NCBI GenBank assembly: GCA_013335535.1
Contig: JAAXVL010000001.1
Span: 823,764 to 887,763 of the forward strand
DNA from: Azonexaceae bacterium
GTDB lineage: Bacteria; Pseudomonadota; Gammaproteobacteria; Burkholderiales; Rhodocyclaceae
DNA: 64,000 nt
Direction: 5' to 3'
Shown: piece by piece, positions 34,036 to 42,920 of the stretch
Layout of the letters: every line of letters starts with the position of its first letter
How positions within the stretch are numbered: position 1 is the first letter of the stretch
Notes under the pieces: generated by a model
Seen by the model: the letters and a program-made list of their open reading frames with translations, nothing else
Database searches by the model: none
What the model was told of the DNA's origin: nothing
Position numbers and translations under genes: made by a program

Positions 34036-35718
34036 ATGAACACCGCGAGCGTCGGCCAAATCGCCAGCCGCCTGGCTGCTTGGCCGCATTTTCTGCTGGC
34101 TACCCATTTGTTGATGCTGCATGCGCTGGCATTTGGCGGGTGGAAGATTCCAGCTGTTCGTCTGTTGTGGGTCGTTGCTCTCGGTCTTTTCCTTATTTGG
34201 CAACCCTTTGTCGCCGGCGAGCGTCGAATCGAGTTGCGGCAGGGGGGCGTTCTGCTCGGCGTGGTTCTGGTGTCCACGCTCTTGCTCGGGCCATGGCTGT
34301 TATTGATCTGGTGCGGAGCGCTGGCGGCAGCGATCGGCGGGCGTGTGCTGGGGACCGAAAGATCTGGCGAGCGTTCGGGTTATCTTCTGGCATTCGGTTA
34401 CCTGGTCGGTATTACTGTCCTCGGCGTGGTTCCTGAGATTTCGCCAGCTGTCGCCATTGATCCGGTCTTGCGGGGCGTACTTGCCCGTTTCATGCCGATT
34501 TTCCTACCTGTCCTGCTTGTTTTTCCGGCCCGTGCTCCGCAACGCAAGTCGGGCGAAGCGTTCGATCTGTTCTATGGGGTCATGGTTTTCCTCGTCCTTG
34601 CCGTTTTTGTCCTGGGCGCGCTGGCATACATGCTGGTCGGCGGGGCCGGCTATGTCGAAGCATTGTTCAAGACTTCGCTGGCTGTTGCCGGGGCCTTGCT
34701 GGTCGTGGCCTGGGCATGGAACCCGCGTGGCGGTTTTTCCGGAATTGGCTCGGCAATCTCTCGCTATATGTTGTCGCTCGGCATGCCGCTTGAGCAGTGG
34801 CTCGTTCAGCTTTCGGAGGAAAGTGAGCGACATGCCGATCCGGCGCTGTTTCTCGATGCAGTCATGCTGCGGTTGCAAGGTATACCGTGGGTAGTCGGCG
34901 TTTCGTGGTGCGCCGGAGAGCGTACCGGACAATCCGGCGAGCAGACCTCGTACGCACACACTTACCAGGCGGGCGATCTGGCGTTGTCGGTTCATTTTCA
35001 TCACTCGCCGTCACCGGCTATACGCTGGCATGTCGAGTGGTTGTTGCGCCTTGCTGTCGAGTTTTATTTGGTCAAACTCCAGACGCACCAGTTGCAGCGT
35101 ATGGGCTACGTTCAGGCCATTTACGAAACTGGTGCGCGGGTGACGCACGATGTCAAGAATCTGCTCCAGTCCTTGCAGGTGCTTTGCTACGCCGCGAATC
35201 AACCGGGTGATCCTGCCGAAGTGGCGGCCTTGCTGGGCAGGCAGCTACCGCAAATTGCCGATCGTCTGAAGGCGACGCTGGATAAACTGCAGTCACCACA
35301 AATCGAGCGTCTTGAGATGGTTGATGCCAGTGAATGGTGGCGCCAGTTCAAGGAGCGTAACGAACATTTGCAGGTCGATTGGCAGGAAGACGCCGCTACT
35401 GGTGGCTGTTTGCCTGGCCCGCTATTTGACAGCGTGGCAGAAAACTTGTTGCAGAACGCGCTGGCCAAGCGCATGCGCCAACCGGGGCTGACCATCCGCG
35501 TGTTTTTTGCTGATGGCAGCCTGACGGTCTCGGATGATGGTGAGGCCATTGCGCCCTCTTTGGCTAGCGCCTTGTTAAAAGAGCCGGTCAACTCCGAAGA
35601 CGGACTGGGAATCGGTTTGTATCACGCAGCCCGGCAGGCTGACGGGGTGGGCTATTCACTGGTCCTGGCTGAAAATAGGCCGGGGCGCGTTGCCTTCACC
35701 TTGGCGGTCCGCCGATAG
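34036..35718 (+). CDS. Membrane histidine kinase, PrsK-like
   Basis: A 560-aa protein with about seven or eight N-terminal helices (to about residue 240), a degenerate sensor region, a phospho-acceptor motif THDVKNLLQSLQ near residue 375, and an ATPase domain (NLLQNALAKR, GLGIGLYHAA). The HDxKN motif is typical of kinases paired with sigma-54 PEP-CTERM-type response regulators (PrsK/PrsR). It probably phosphorylates the regulator at 50389-51810. Start without strong Shine-Dalgarno. Confidence 0.85.
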   Translation: MNTASVGQIASRLAAWPHFLLATHLLMLHALAFGGWKIPAVRLLWVVALGLFLIWQPFVAGERRIELRQGGVLLGVVLVSTLLLGPWLLLIWCGALAAAIGGRVLGTERSGERSGYLLAFGYLVGITVLGVVPEISPAVAIDPVLRGVLARFMPIFLPVLLVFPARAPQRKSGEAFDLFYGVMVFLVLAVFVLGALAYMLVGGAGYVEALFKTSLAVAGALLVVAWAWNPRGGFSGIGSAISRYMLSLGMPLEQWLVQLSEESERHADPALFLDAVMLRLQGIPWVVGVSWCAGERTGQSGEQTSYAHTYQAGDLALSVHFHHSPSPAIRWHVEWLLRLAVEFYLVKLQTHQLQRMGYVQAIYETGARVTHDVKNLLQSLQVLCYAANQPGDPAEVAALLGRQLPQIADRLKATLDKLQSPQIERLEMVDASEWWRQFKERNEHLQVDWQEDAATGGCLPGPLFDSVAENLLQNALAKRMRQPGLTIRVFFADGSLTVSDDGEAIAPSLASALLKEPVNSEDGLGIGLYHAARQADGVGYSLVLAENRPGRVAFTLAVRR

Positions 35719-35726
35719 GTTGCTTG

Positions 35727-36992
35727 CTATGTACGTAAGCCATTCAATCGATAAACGACGGTATTACCCTTGCCCTTGAGGTAGAGCGTCAGTGGTTCAT
35801 CGAAAGAAAAGTGCTGGGCTAGACGCAGGTGGGTGGTTGCGTCGACATGGATCATTCCGGGGGTGCCTTCGCTGGTGATCCGGCTGGCCAAATTGACGGT
35901 GTCGCCCCACAGGTCATAGATGAATTTCTTCTTGCCAACGACCCCGGCAACGACCGGCCCTGTGCCGATGCCAATACGGACGTCGAGGTGCATGTCATTC
36001 ACCGTGAAGTCGCGATGCAACAGGTCGCGCATGGCGACTGCCAGTTCTGCGATGGATCGGGTGTAGTTGGTCTGTTCGTTATTGAGGCCGCCGGCGACCA
36101 TGTAGGCATCGCCAATGGTCTTGATTTTCTCCATGCCATACTGCTCGGCCAATTCGTCGAATGACGAAAAGATCCGATTGAGCATGGCAAAAACCTGCTG
36201 AGGTGTCAGTCCTTCGGCGATACGGGTGAAATTGACGATATCGACAAACATGATCGTGACGTCGGCAAAACCGTCGGCGATGGCCTGGCTGTCGTGTTTG
36301 AGGCGTTCGGCGATCGGGCCGGGCAGAATGTTGAGCAGCAGGCGTTCGGAGCGTTCCTGCTCGTCCTGCAGGAGGCGATGTGTTTCTTCGAGGCTGGCTT
36401 GTGTTTTGGCTTTTTCCTGGACCGCATAGCGCAGGAGCAGGTACACGATGCTTGAGATGGCCGCAAAATTCAGCGCAAAGAAAAAGACGCTGGTTCGTAT
36501 CGATATCTTGGGGGCGTTGCTGGCCAGGCTGTCCGCCAGAAAATAGTCGAAAAAGCCGGAAAGTGCCGTCAGGAAAATGTAGGCGATGAACCAGGCGAGC
36601 GACTCGCGAACACCGAAGAACAGGACCGCACCGATTGGGGCAAGCAATCCCCACAAGCTGGTACCGCTGGCCGTGATGAAGTTGCCGATACTCCATTGCA
36701 CGGCGAACGGCGCGAAAAGAAAGAGCGCCAGTTGCGAATAGCGGAAGAGGTCGAAATTGCCGCTGCGAAAGTAGTAGAGCAGGTTGCCGACGAGCAGCAG
36801 CTGGAAAACGAAGGGCGCATTCGCCGAAAACTGCGGCCCCATTTGGCCATAAAGGAAAAGCCAGAGCATCGAGCCGGTGCATACCAAGCCGGTGGCGAAG
36901 ACCAGCAACGACTTTTTCAGGCGTGTCTCGGCATCATCTTCGGGGCGAACGCCGCCGGTGCGCAGGGCAACAAGAAATGGTTGGCGATTCAC
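35727..36992 (-). CDS. Membrane-bound class III adenylate cyclase
   Basis: The 421-aa protein has about six N-terminal helices (20-190), a short coiled coil and a class III cyclase domain. FVDIVNF and GDAYMVAGG carry the metal Asp residues. KIKTIGDAYM and DLWGDTVNLASR provide the Lys and Asp that favour ATP. It makes cAMP. It starts with GTG and lacks a clear Shine-Dalgarno. Its place directly downstream of the pilus operon, on the same strand, suggests a role in surface or pilus signalling. Confidence 0.9.
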   Translation of the reverse strand: MNRQPFLVALRTGGVRPEDDAETRLKKSLLVFATGLVCTGSMLWLFLYGQMGPQFSANAPFVFQLLLVGNLLYYFRSGNFDLFRYSQLALFLFAPFAVQWSIGNFITASGTSLWGLLAPIGAVLFFGVRESLAWFIAYIFLTALSGFFDYFLADSLASNAPKISIRTSVFFFALNFAAISSIVYLLLRYAVQEKAKTQASLEETHRLLQDEQERSERLLLNILPGPIAERLKHDSQAIADGFADVTIMFVDIVNFTRIAEGLTPQQVFAMLNRIFSSFDELAEQYGMEKIKTIGDAYMVAGGLNNEQTNYTRSIAELAVAMRDLLHRDFTVNDMHLDVRIGIGTGPVVAGVVGKKKFIYDLWGDTVNLASRITSEGTPGMIHVDATTHLRLAQHFSFDEPLTLYLKGKGNTVVYRLNGLRT

Positions 36993-37087
36993 AGGGGAGT
37001 TTGATGTAGACGGGAGTGTCCGAGTAGTCCAGTTTGGCAGTCAGCCAGGCCCCGGTCAATATGCCGAACGGCTCGCCCAAGCAATAA

Positions 37088-37831
37088 CTATGGGAGTTTT
37101 CCGACGGCAACCATGCGTGACTTGAGCACGGTGGGAATGATCCAGGTGACTAGGTCGTCGAAATTGTCGGTGGGGGTGTGGGCGATGAAGGTCGGATTGA
37201 TATTGGCCTCGGAATCTGCATTTTCGGCTTCGTCGCCAGCTGCGCCAGGCAATTGGGCTCCGTTTGGCAGGAAGGCGCCGGCACTACGGCTGCCGTGGCT
37301 GACAATGACGGCAGGTACGTCTGAGGCAATGTCCAGTCCGTTGTCCCTGACGTTGGCGGTGCCTGAATTGTCTGCCGGCACGGCTGTCGCGCTTCCGGTT
37401 GAGATCGTGAAGCTTGCCTGGGCATCCGCGGCTAATGCAGCGGTGAATTTGCTGCTGACAAAGTAGGTGAAGCGATTTCCCCAGGGATCGGTCTCTGCCA
37501 GACCCAGCGTTACCCAGGGTACAACGCCAAAGCGTGAGGCGTCCGTACAGGGCGGCGTGCGGGCCTTTCCTGCGGCAGGATCGGAGTTGGGCAGGTTGGC
37601 GGGGGCCGGGCACGGCAGGCGGCCGTTCGTCATCGCATAGCCGATCAGTGCTTCGCGGATGGTTTCCAGTTGCTGGCGCGCTTCCTTGTTCTGCATTTGC
37701 TCGCGTTGGCCGGAAAGGCCGAACATGAGGCCGCCGGCAAGCAAGGCGACGATGACCAGAACAATGGTCAGTTCGACGAGTGAAAAGCCGGACTGCGGCT
37801 TGAGGGAAGCGTTAGTGGGCGAGGCGGTCAT
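37088..37831 (-). CDS. Type IV pilin-like pseudopilin
   Basis: A 247-aa protein (start at 37831 overlapping the upstream gene; 37894 also possible) with SGFSLVELTIVLVIVALLAGGL: Gly(-1), Phe(+1), Glu(+5). The leader is long and polar. The rest, with two Cys (RLPCPAPAN, TPPCTDASR), resembles minor pilins. It is the last gene of the pilus operon. Confidence 0.85.
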   Translation of the reverse strand: MTASPTNASLKPQSGFSLVELTIVLVIVALLAGGLMFGLSGQREQMQNKEARQQLETIREALIGYAMTNGRLPCPAPANLPNSDPAAGKARTPPCTDASRFGVVPWVTLGLAETDPWGNRFTYFVSSKFTAALAADAQASFTISTGSATAVPADNSGTANVRDNGLDIASDVPAVIVSHGSRSAGAFLPNGAQLPGAAGDEAENADSEANINPTFIAHTPTDNFDDLVTWIIPTVLKSRMVAVGKLP

Positions 37832-40448
37832 TGAAGGTGATGATTGGGCGTTTTGCTGTGGGCGGAGGCTGACAGGCCGGGCCGAGTGCTTCAAGGTCGG
37901 AATCGGTCCACATTTTTAGTGGCCCGGAGGTGAAGGTCTTGATCGGTGTTTTTGCGTCGCCATCCCGTGACGGGTGGCTGTTGCCGTTTTCCAGATAAGT
38001 GGCAGTCGATTTCGGTATTGTCCCGGGATCCTGAGTTTTCCATTCGCAGGGGGCGTTGGTGTAACTCCACGCCCTTCTGCCGGCGGCAAGTACGACGTGC
38101 AGATAGCTGCCCGTGCCATTGATGCTGAGTTGTCCGACCGTCGGCCGGATATGCTCGCTGATCTGGTAGAAGAAAAGCGTGTTCCAGGCATTGGTGGCCC
38201 ACCACGATTTGCTTCCGGTCGGGGCCGCGAGAAAGGCGCAGGCCTTGCTATACCAGACCGTGGGAAGGGCGGCGGCGGCCATGCTGCTGCTCAATGAGGA
38301 ATCGAGCTGCTGGGCTGCCGTGAGCAGGGTATTGAGCAGCCCCTGGGTGGTGGCGAGGGCCGCGTTCGCATCCGCGAGCAGGCTGTCGCTGGGGTTGGCG
38401 AGATATTTGTCCAGTCGCGTCATGCTGCCTGTTTCGCCATCGAGGCTGTTGAGCAGGCGGCTGGCCGCGGTGTAGGCAGAATTATCGCTGTCTTCCTGGG
38501 TGGGGACACCGTTGATGATGCCGCGGCGGGCCTGGGTGGCAATCTTGTCCGCCTGGTAGGCGGCGATGTCGCTCCAGTAGATGACGGCCTTGACGGGCGT
38601 GCGCAGCGACCGGGCTGAGGTGACGTTAGCCGGCGCCTGGAGGGTGGCGCTGGTCAGGGACTGGCCCAGCGTTTTCAGGGATTCCAAGGCGACATTGTCG
38701 TTGAGCGCTTGCGCCAGTTGGTTGAGCGCCAGCGTCGCCTGGGTGGCGCTGGCCAGGATCGCGGCGGCGGTGCTGTCCACGCCCGCTGCGGCATTTAGCG
38801 CGTTGTCGAGGGCGAGCAGGCTGGCGGCGCGGGTGGTGGTCATGAGTGCCGTGCCGGAATTTAGCGAGTTCACCAGCGTTTTGGCGGCGTTCAATGTTGT
38901 GCTCAGTTGGGCGCGGGTGGCAGCGGTGTCGCTGGTGGACAGCACTTTTTGCAGCACGGTGATGTCTTCGGCCCGGAAGGCGACGTCTTTGATTGAGATT
39001 ATCGCCGTGGCAAGAGTTTGGTTGCGGTTGTAAAGGTCCTGTGTGGAGATAAGGGCCGAGTCAATCGCTGGCTGATCGAGGGTTTTTTTTGCGGCGTTGA
39101 GGTTAAATGCAGCGATGCCGGAGGCAGTGAACGCGGCACCGATCTTGGTCTCGATATCGGGGTTGGGGGTAGAGGCAAAATTCAGCAGGCGGTTATTGAG
39201 TTCGTTGACCGTGGTGAGCACTTTGGTCAGGTTACTTGCGCTCGGTGCGGCGCTGGCGATCTCCAATGCAGCGGCCAGGGTGGCGTTTTGTGCTTGCAGT
39301 TCGCTCAGGAAAATGTCGAAGCCGCTGTTGCCCAAGGCTTCCTGAAGCGTCGTGAGGCCGGGCAATGCGCTGGCAATGGCGCCTGGCAGCGTCCCGGCCA
39401 GTGGCGTGAAGACGCTTTTGTTTACGGTCGCGCTGGCCAGGGTTTCGTCCAGTGTGTTGAATTGCTGGCTGGTATTGAGGGCGCTGATATTCAGGGCCAG
39501 GGCGACGGTGTACAGGCGATCGAAGAGCTGGCGGGCATAGGCCGCTACCTGTTGCAGTTGTTGCAGGTTGGCCGCCTGCGTGGTGGCTGCTGCCACGGTC
39601 GACGGGAAAATCAGGCTGTTTTTTGAAAGCGTGAGCTTGGCAATTGCGTCCTTGAGTGCGACATCCGGGTTGCCGGGCTGAGTGTCGGCGACCATGCCGA
39701 AGAGGCTGTCTTCGACACCCTTGAAAATACTGTTGGAGAGTGGTGCCGGCCACGGGAAAGCCTTTTGCACATTGTCGGGGCTGTTCGAATGCTGCTCAAG
39801 ACAGGTGCGCAGCTCGTTGGCGATGCGCTGTTCGACGGCAGCCATCAGCTCCTGGCGGGTAATGGCGATGACGATATCGTTGTCGTCGGGCTGGCTGAGT
39901 GCGTTGCTGCGGTCGTGGTTGAAGAAATAGTCGTCGCCATCGGCGTTGCGAGCATCAGGCGCGCCACGTGTGGCGATGATGACGGCGGCAATGTCGTTAC
40001 TGCTGTTTCCAACAGGAACGTCGAGGCGAAGCGTGGTGGCGGTTTCGCTATTGAGAATAGTGTTGCTGTTTTTGCCGCCAAAGGCTGGGGTGATGTGGAA
40101 ACGGAAGTGTCCGCCCTGCGCATCGGTGTTTTCGGGGAGGTCCAGCGTTTTCCAGGGAAGCCAGCCGCCGTAGGCTTCGCAATCGTAGGGCGGCATCGGG
40201 GAGTTGCCGTCGTCAATCAGGTCGGGGCAGAGCAATCGCCCCGGGCGCGTGGCATCGTTGACGGCGTAGGCGATGACGGCTTCCTTGGCTCTCGCCAGGC
40301 GTTGCAGGACGGTGTCGCGTTCCTGGTTTTGCGTGCCACCGAGATTGCTGCTCCGATAGAAAGCATAACCGCCGGCCAGCATGAGCATGACGAGCAGGGC
40401 GAGCAGTGCAACGCCCCTCTGCGCGGAGGGCGGGGCATGGTGAGTCAT
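37812..40448 (-). CDS. Very large pilin-like protein (878 aa) of the MSHA operon
   Basis: It starts with a basic leader and a single helix (QRGVALLALLVMLMLAGGY) like a pilin N-terminus but without Glu at +5. The next ~150 residues have pseudopilin-like features (AVIAYAVNDATRPGRLLCPD). Residues about 280-680 are long Ala/Leu/Thr/Asn-rich helical stretches with loose internal repetition. The C-terminal ~200 residues contain Cys and Trp. It may be a giant minor pilin or tip adhesin. I know no named family for the whole protein. Confidence 0.75.
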   Translation of the reverse strand: MTHHAPPSAQRGVALLALLVMLMLAGGYAFYRSSNLGGTQNQERDTVLQRLARAKEAVIAYAVNDATRPGRLLCPDLIDDGNSPMPPYDCEAYGGWLPWKTLDLPENTDAQGGHFRFHITPAFGGKNSNTILNSETATTLRLDVPVGNSSNDIAAVIIATRGAPDARNADGDDYFFNHDRSNALSQPDDNDIVIAITRQELMAAVEQRIANELRTCLEQHSNSPDNVQKAFPWPAPLSNSIFKGVEDSLFGMVADTQPGNPDVALKDAIAKLTLSKNSLIFPSTVAAATTQAANLQQLQQVAAYARQLFDRLYTVALALNISALNTSQQFNTLDETLASATVNKSVFTPLAGTLPGAIASALPGLTTLQEALGNSGFDIFLSELQAQNATLAAALEIASAAPSASNLTKVLTTVNELNNRLLNFASTPNPDIETKIGAAFTASGIAAFNLNAAKKTLDQPAIDSALISTQDLYNRNQTLATAIISIKDVAFRAEDITVLQKVLSTSDTAATRAQLSTTLNAAKTLVNSLNSGTALMTTTRAASLLALDNALNAAAGVDSTAAAILASATQATLALNQLAQALNDNVALESLKTLGQSLTSATLQAPANVTSARSLRTPVKAVIYWSDIAAYQADKIATQARRGIINGVPTQEDSDNSAYTAASRLLNSLDGETGSMTRLDKYLANPSDSLLADANAALATTQGLLNTLLTAAQQLDSSLSSSMAAAALPTVWYSKACAFLAAPTGSKSWWATNAWNTLFFYQISEHIRPTVGQLSINGTGSYLHVVLAAGRRAWSYTNAPCEWKTQDPGTIPKSTATYLENGNSHPSRDGDAKTPIKTFTSGPLKMWTDSDLEALGPACQPPPTAKRPIITFNDRLAH
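39591..39629 (+). repeat. Dispersed repeat, degraded copy in the 878-aa pilin-like gene
   Basis: TGCCACGGTCGACGGGAAAA then TCAGGCTGTTTTTTGAAAG, keeping the core with two changes and the A/T tail. Read as LSKNSLIFPSTVAA. Confidence 0.4.
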
Positions 40449-40816
40449 TTTGTGCGGCTGCCGCGTTTTATGTCGATGCGGCCGCTGCCGATGACGCTTT
40501 CGCGCTCACCGGTCGCCGGGTTGAAGGTGTCGCCGACCGGCACGCGCGGGGGCGGGGTGGTGCCTTCCCAATCGGCTTCGCCGTTGATCCAGCGGGTACG
40601 GCGCCCGTTGCTGCTGCGCACTTCGCCGTTGATGGTCTGGCTGGCCTCGCTCTCGCCGGCATTGGGCAGGAAGCCAGTGTTGTGCTGGCGCTGGGCATCG
40701 AGCCTGGCCCGTTGCTGCGGGTCGAGGAAAAGGCGGCCGAGCGAGGTGTCTGCGGCAAAGCCGGGCGGCATGGCCAGTGCCAGAAGGAGAGGGGCGATCA
40801 GGCGGGCGGGGTTCAT
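40445..40816 (-). CDS. mshK: MshK-like pilus biogenesis protein
   Basis: A 123-aa protein from the ATG at 40816, with a signal peptide ending near GFAADTS. It contains RLFLDPQQRARLDAQR and a short C-terminal beta region (NGEVRSSNGRRTRWINGE), a PilP-like pattern. It overlaps both neighbours by 4 bp. Assigned mainly by position after MshJ. Confidence 0.7.
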   Translation of the reverse strand: MNPARLIAPLLLALAMPPGFAADTSLGRLFLDPQQRARLDAQRQHNTGFLPNAGESEASQTINGEVRSSNGRRTRWINGEADWEGTTPPPRVPVGDTFNPATGERESVIGSGRIDIKRGSRTK

Positions 40817-41415
40817 TTTTTGCCGTTCCCCGGGCGGGCTGTCAGCCACTGCATGTCGCATTCGGCGCCGAGCTGGGCCATGACTTCGCGGCCATCAACC
40901 TGGCGCGGCAAGGGCGCCAGCTTGCAGCTACGGACGATGACGAGTGCCTTGGCATTTTTCTCGATGCGGGCAAGGAAGTTCAGCAGGTCTTCTTCGTGCA
41001 GGAGGCGGAGCTTGACGTGGAGCGGGCTGCTGAACCAGCTGTAGGCAGCGTCCTCTCCCTTGTCGAGGCTGGTTTGGGCGCCGAATTCATAAGTCATGCC
41101 CGGAATGCGCAGCTCGCGCTGTGTTTCGCGGAGCAGTTCCATCCAGTCGAGCCGTTTTTCCTCGCCAGTGATGCCGGAGTTCTGCAGTTGCTGCAGGAGC
41201 TGCGTCCGGTCCCTGATTTCCTGTTCTTCGGTGCGGACCTGGCGCAGGCGCTGTTCGATCTGGTTTTTGGCAGCGGTGGCGACGCTGCGCTCCTGCTCGG
41301 CCTTGCCGGCGTCGAGCTGGCTGCCCCAGACGAGCAGGCCGGTGACGATGAACATGGCGAGCGCGGCGAGCAGCGGCAGCCAGAGTTTCGGGAGGTCGCG
41401 GCTGCTCAGTTTCAT
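40813..41415 (-). CDS. mshJ: MshJ-like (PilO-like) pilus assembly protein
   Basis: A 200-aa protein with one N-terminal helix (about 12-32), a coiled coil (40-80) and a ferredoxin-like periplasmic domain. This is the architecture of PilO/GspM/MshJ, which form the inner-membrane alignment complex with the PilN/PilM-like MshI. It overlaps mshI and mshK by 4 bp each. Confidence 0.75.
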   Translation of the reverse strand: MKLSSRDLPKLWLPLLAALAMFIVTGLLVWGSQLDAGKAEQERSVATAAKNQIEQRLRQVRTEEQEIRDRTQLLQQLQNSGITGEEKRLDWMELLRETQRELRIPGMTYEFGAQTSLDKGEDAAYSWFSSPLHVKLRLLHEEDLLNFLARIEKNAKALVIVRSCKLAPLPRQVDGREVMAQLGAECDMQWLTARPGNGKK

Positions 41416-42920
41416 GGCGCGACCTTCCGGACGATTTCGACGGCAAACTGCCGGGGCTGGGCTTCTTCGTCCAGTCCGTCGCCGCCGCGCAGGGCGCGTC
41501 CCGATTCGATGTCGAAGGGCCGTTGCAGCACGTTGATGGTGTTGGCGGGATCGGCACGCAGGGCGTCGACAAATTGATCGAAGACGGCCAGTGTTTGCCG
41601 GGTCGTCGCCCGGTCAAGATGGATGGTGCCGCGGACGGTGGTGATTTCCGGCTCGTCAGCCTGGCTTGCCACGGTCAACCGGGAATTTGGCCCATTTTTC
41701 CAATCGATATCTTCCAGCGTGATGGCCGGCATGCGATCGAGAATCCGGCTCACCATGCGGTAGCTCGGGGTCGGCTGGCGCTGCTGGCGGATCAGGTCAC
41801 CATAACGACTGGTCAGTCGGCGTAGCGTCTCGTGGTCGACATCCAGTTGCGGGAAAGTGGCTGAAATTTCCTGATAACGCCGCTTGAGATCGGATTCGTT
41901 GGCGCTCAGGGCGCTGGCTTCAGCGCGCAGGTTTTGCGCATCGTAGGTTGCCTTGGCGGCAAAAAGCACGCCCCCGAGCAGGGCCACCAGGCCGGCGGCG
42001 ATCAGACCATGGCGGATTTGCGCCAGGCGGAAATGATGGCGATGCGTTTCGCCGGCGAATTGCTGGGCGGGCGGGGCCGTCGCCAGCAGGTGCAGGAAGA
42101 GCTGGTCGCTGCGATTGTCGGCGGGCAGCGTGCGCAACTTGAGCTTGCCGGCGGCGACATGGCTGTCGATCAGCCTGAAGCTCAGCGGGCTGCGTTCCGG
42201 GCAGGCCTTTTCGATGGCCGGAAGGGTTGCCGGATGGGCGACGATGAAGGCCGGCAGGCTTTCGTCGCGACCGATCAGGCGCTGGCCGATCAGGTATTGA
42301 TGCAGCTTGCCCGATTCCGCCGCCAGGGCACTGGCGATGCCGGCGATGCTGCTGTCGGTGAGCGGTGCCATGCGCGAGAAATGGGCGTGACCGTCGACAA
42401 GATAGGTCTCGCGGATCGAGTGATCCTGCACTGTGAGCAGCAGGCAGCGGCTGCTTGCCTGGCCGAGCTTCTTGAGTAACTGGCCGCCGAGCTGGGCCAC
42501 CGTGTAAATGCCGGCCAGCGGTACCTCGGCGTCGCTGATCCGGCGCAGCCATGGCTCGAAGTGAGCTGGATTGGTCAGGGCCGACAGCAGCAGTTTTTCG
42601 TTCTTGCGCTGGCTTTTCTCATAGCCCAGAGAAATGGCCGCCGCGAGTGGCGTGCCGAGAAAGTGCTGGCCGATCTTGCGGGTAATCAGCGTTTGCCGGT
42701 CGCTGCCTTGCAGGAAGGGGATGGTCTCCAGCACATGGCCTTCCTCGGCGACGTTGGCCAGCAGCGAAAACTGGCTGCCGCTGTGCTCACTCAGGTATTC
42801 GGCAAACAGCCGCAGGCCTTCCTCGTCGTTGTCGAACACGCCCTCGGCGCGCAGGCTGCCTTGCTGCCAGGCGTGGGCCGACAAGCGATGGGTGTTGAGG
42901 TAGAGGAGGCGGCAGCTCAC
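41412..42920 (-). CDS. mshI: MshI-like (PilM/PilN fusion) pilus assembly protein
   Basis: A 502-aa protein with an N-terminal actin-like (PilM/GspL-type) cytoplasmic domain, one helix around residue 310-330 (GLIAAGLVALLGGVLF), a coiled coil and a PilN-like periplasmic domain. This fits a joined MshI. A clear repeat copy is read in frame as residues about 406-418 (NGPNSRLTVAS) in the periplasmic domain. Confidence 0.8.
   Translation of the reverse strand: MSCRLLYLNTHRLSAHAWQQGSLRAEGVFDNDEEGLRLFAEYLSEHSGSQFSLLANVAEEGHVLETIPFLQGSDRQTLITRKIGQHFLGTPLAAAISLGYEKSQRKNEKLLLSALTNPAHFEPWLRRISDAEVPLAGIYTVAQLGGQLLKKLGQASSRCLLLTVQDHSIRETYLVDGHAHFSRMAPLTDSSIAGIASALAAESGKLHQYLIGQRLIGRDESLPAFIVAHPATLPAIEKACPERSPLSFRLIDSHVAAGKLKLRTLPADNRSDQLFLHLLATAPPAQQFAGETHRHHFRLAQIRHGLIAAGLVALLGGVLFAAKATYDAQNLRAEASALSANESDLKRRYQEISATFPQLDVDHETLRRLTSRYGDLIRQQRQPTPSYRMVSRILDRMPAITLEDIDWKNGPNSRLTVASQADEPEITTVRGTIHLDRATTRQTLAVFDQFVDALRADPANTINVLQRPFDIESGRALRGGDGLDEEAQPRQFAVEIVRKVAP
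41666..41706 (+). repeat. Dispersed 40-bp repeat, clear copy in frame in mshI
   Basis: TTGCCACGGTCAACCGGGAA then TTTGGCCCATTTTTCCAATCG, with an intact 14-base core. The minus-strand gene reads DWKNGPNSRLTVAS, in the same frame as the M23 copy's LTVE end shifted by tail length. Confidence 0.8.

Noticed and set aside
39205..39225. TTCGTTGACCGTGGT in the large pilin-like gene
   Set aside because: Only the GTTGACCGTGG part matches the repeat core; no A/T tail follows.
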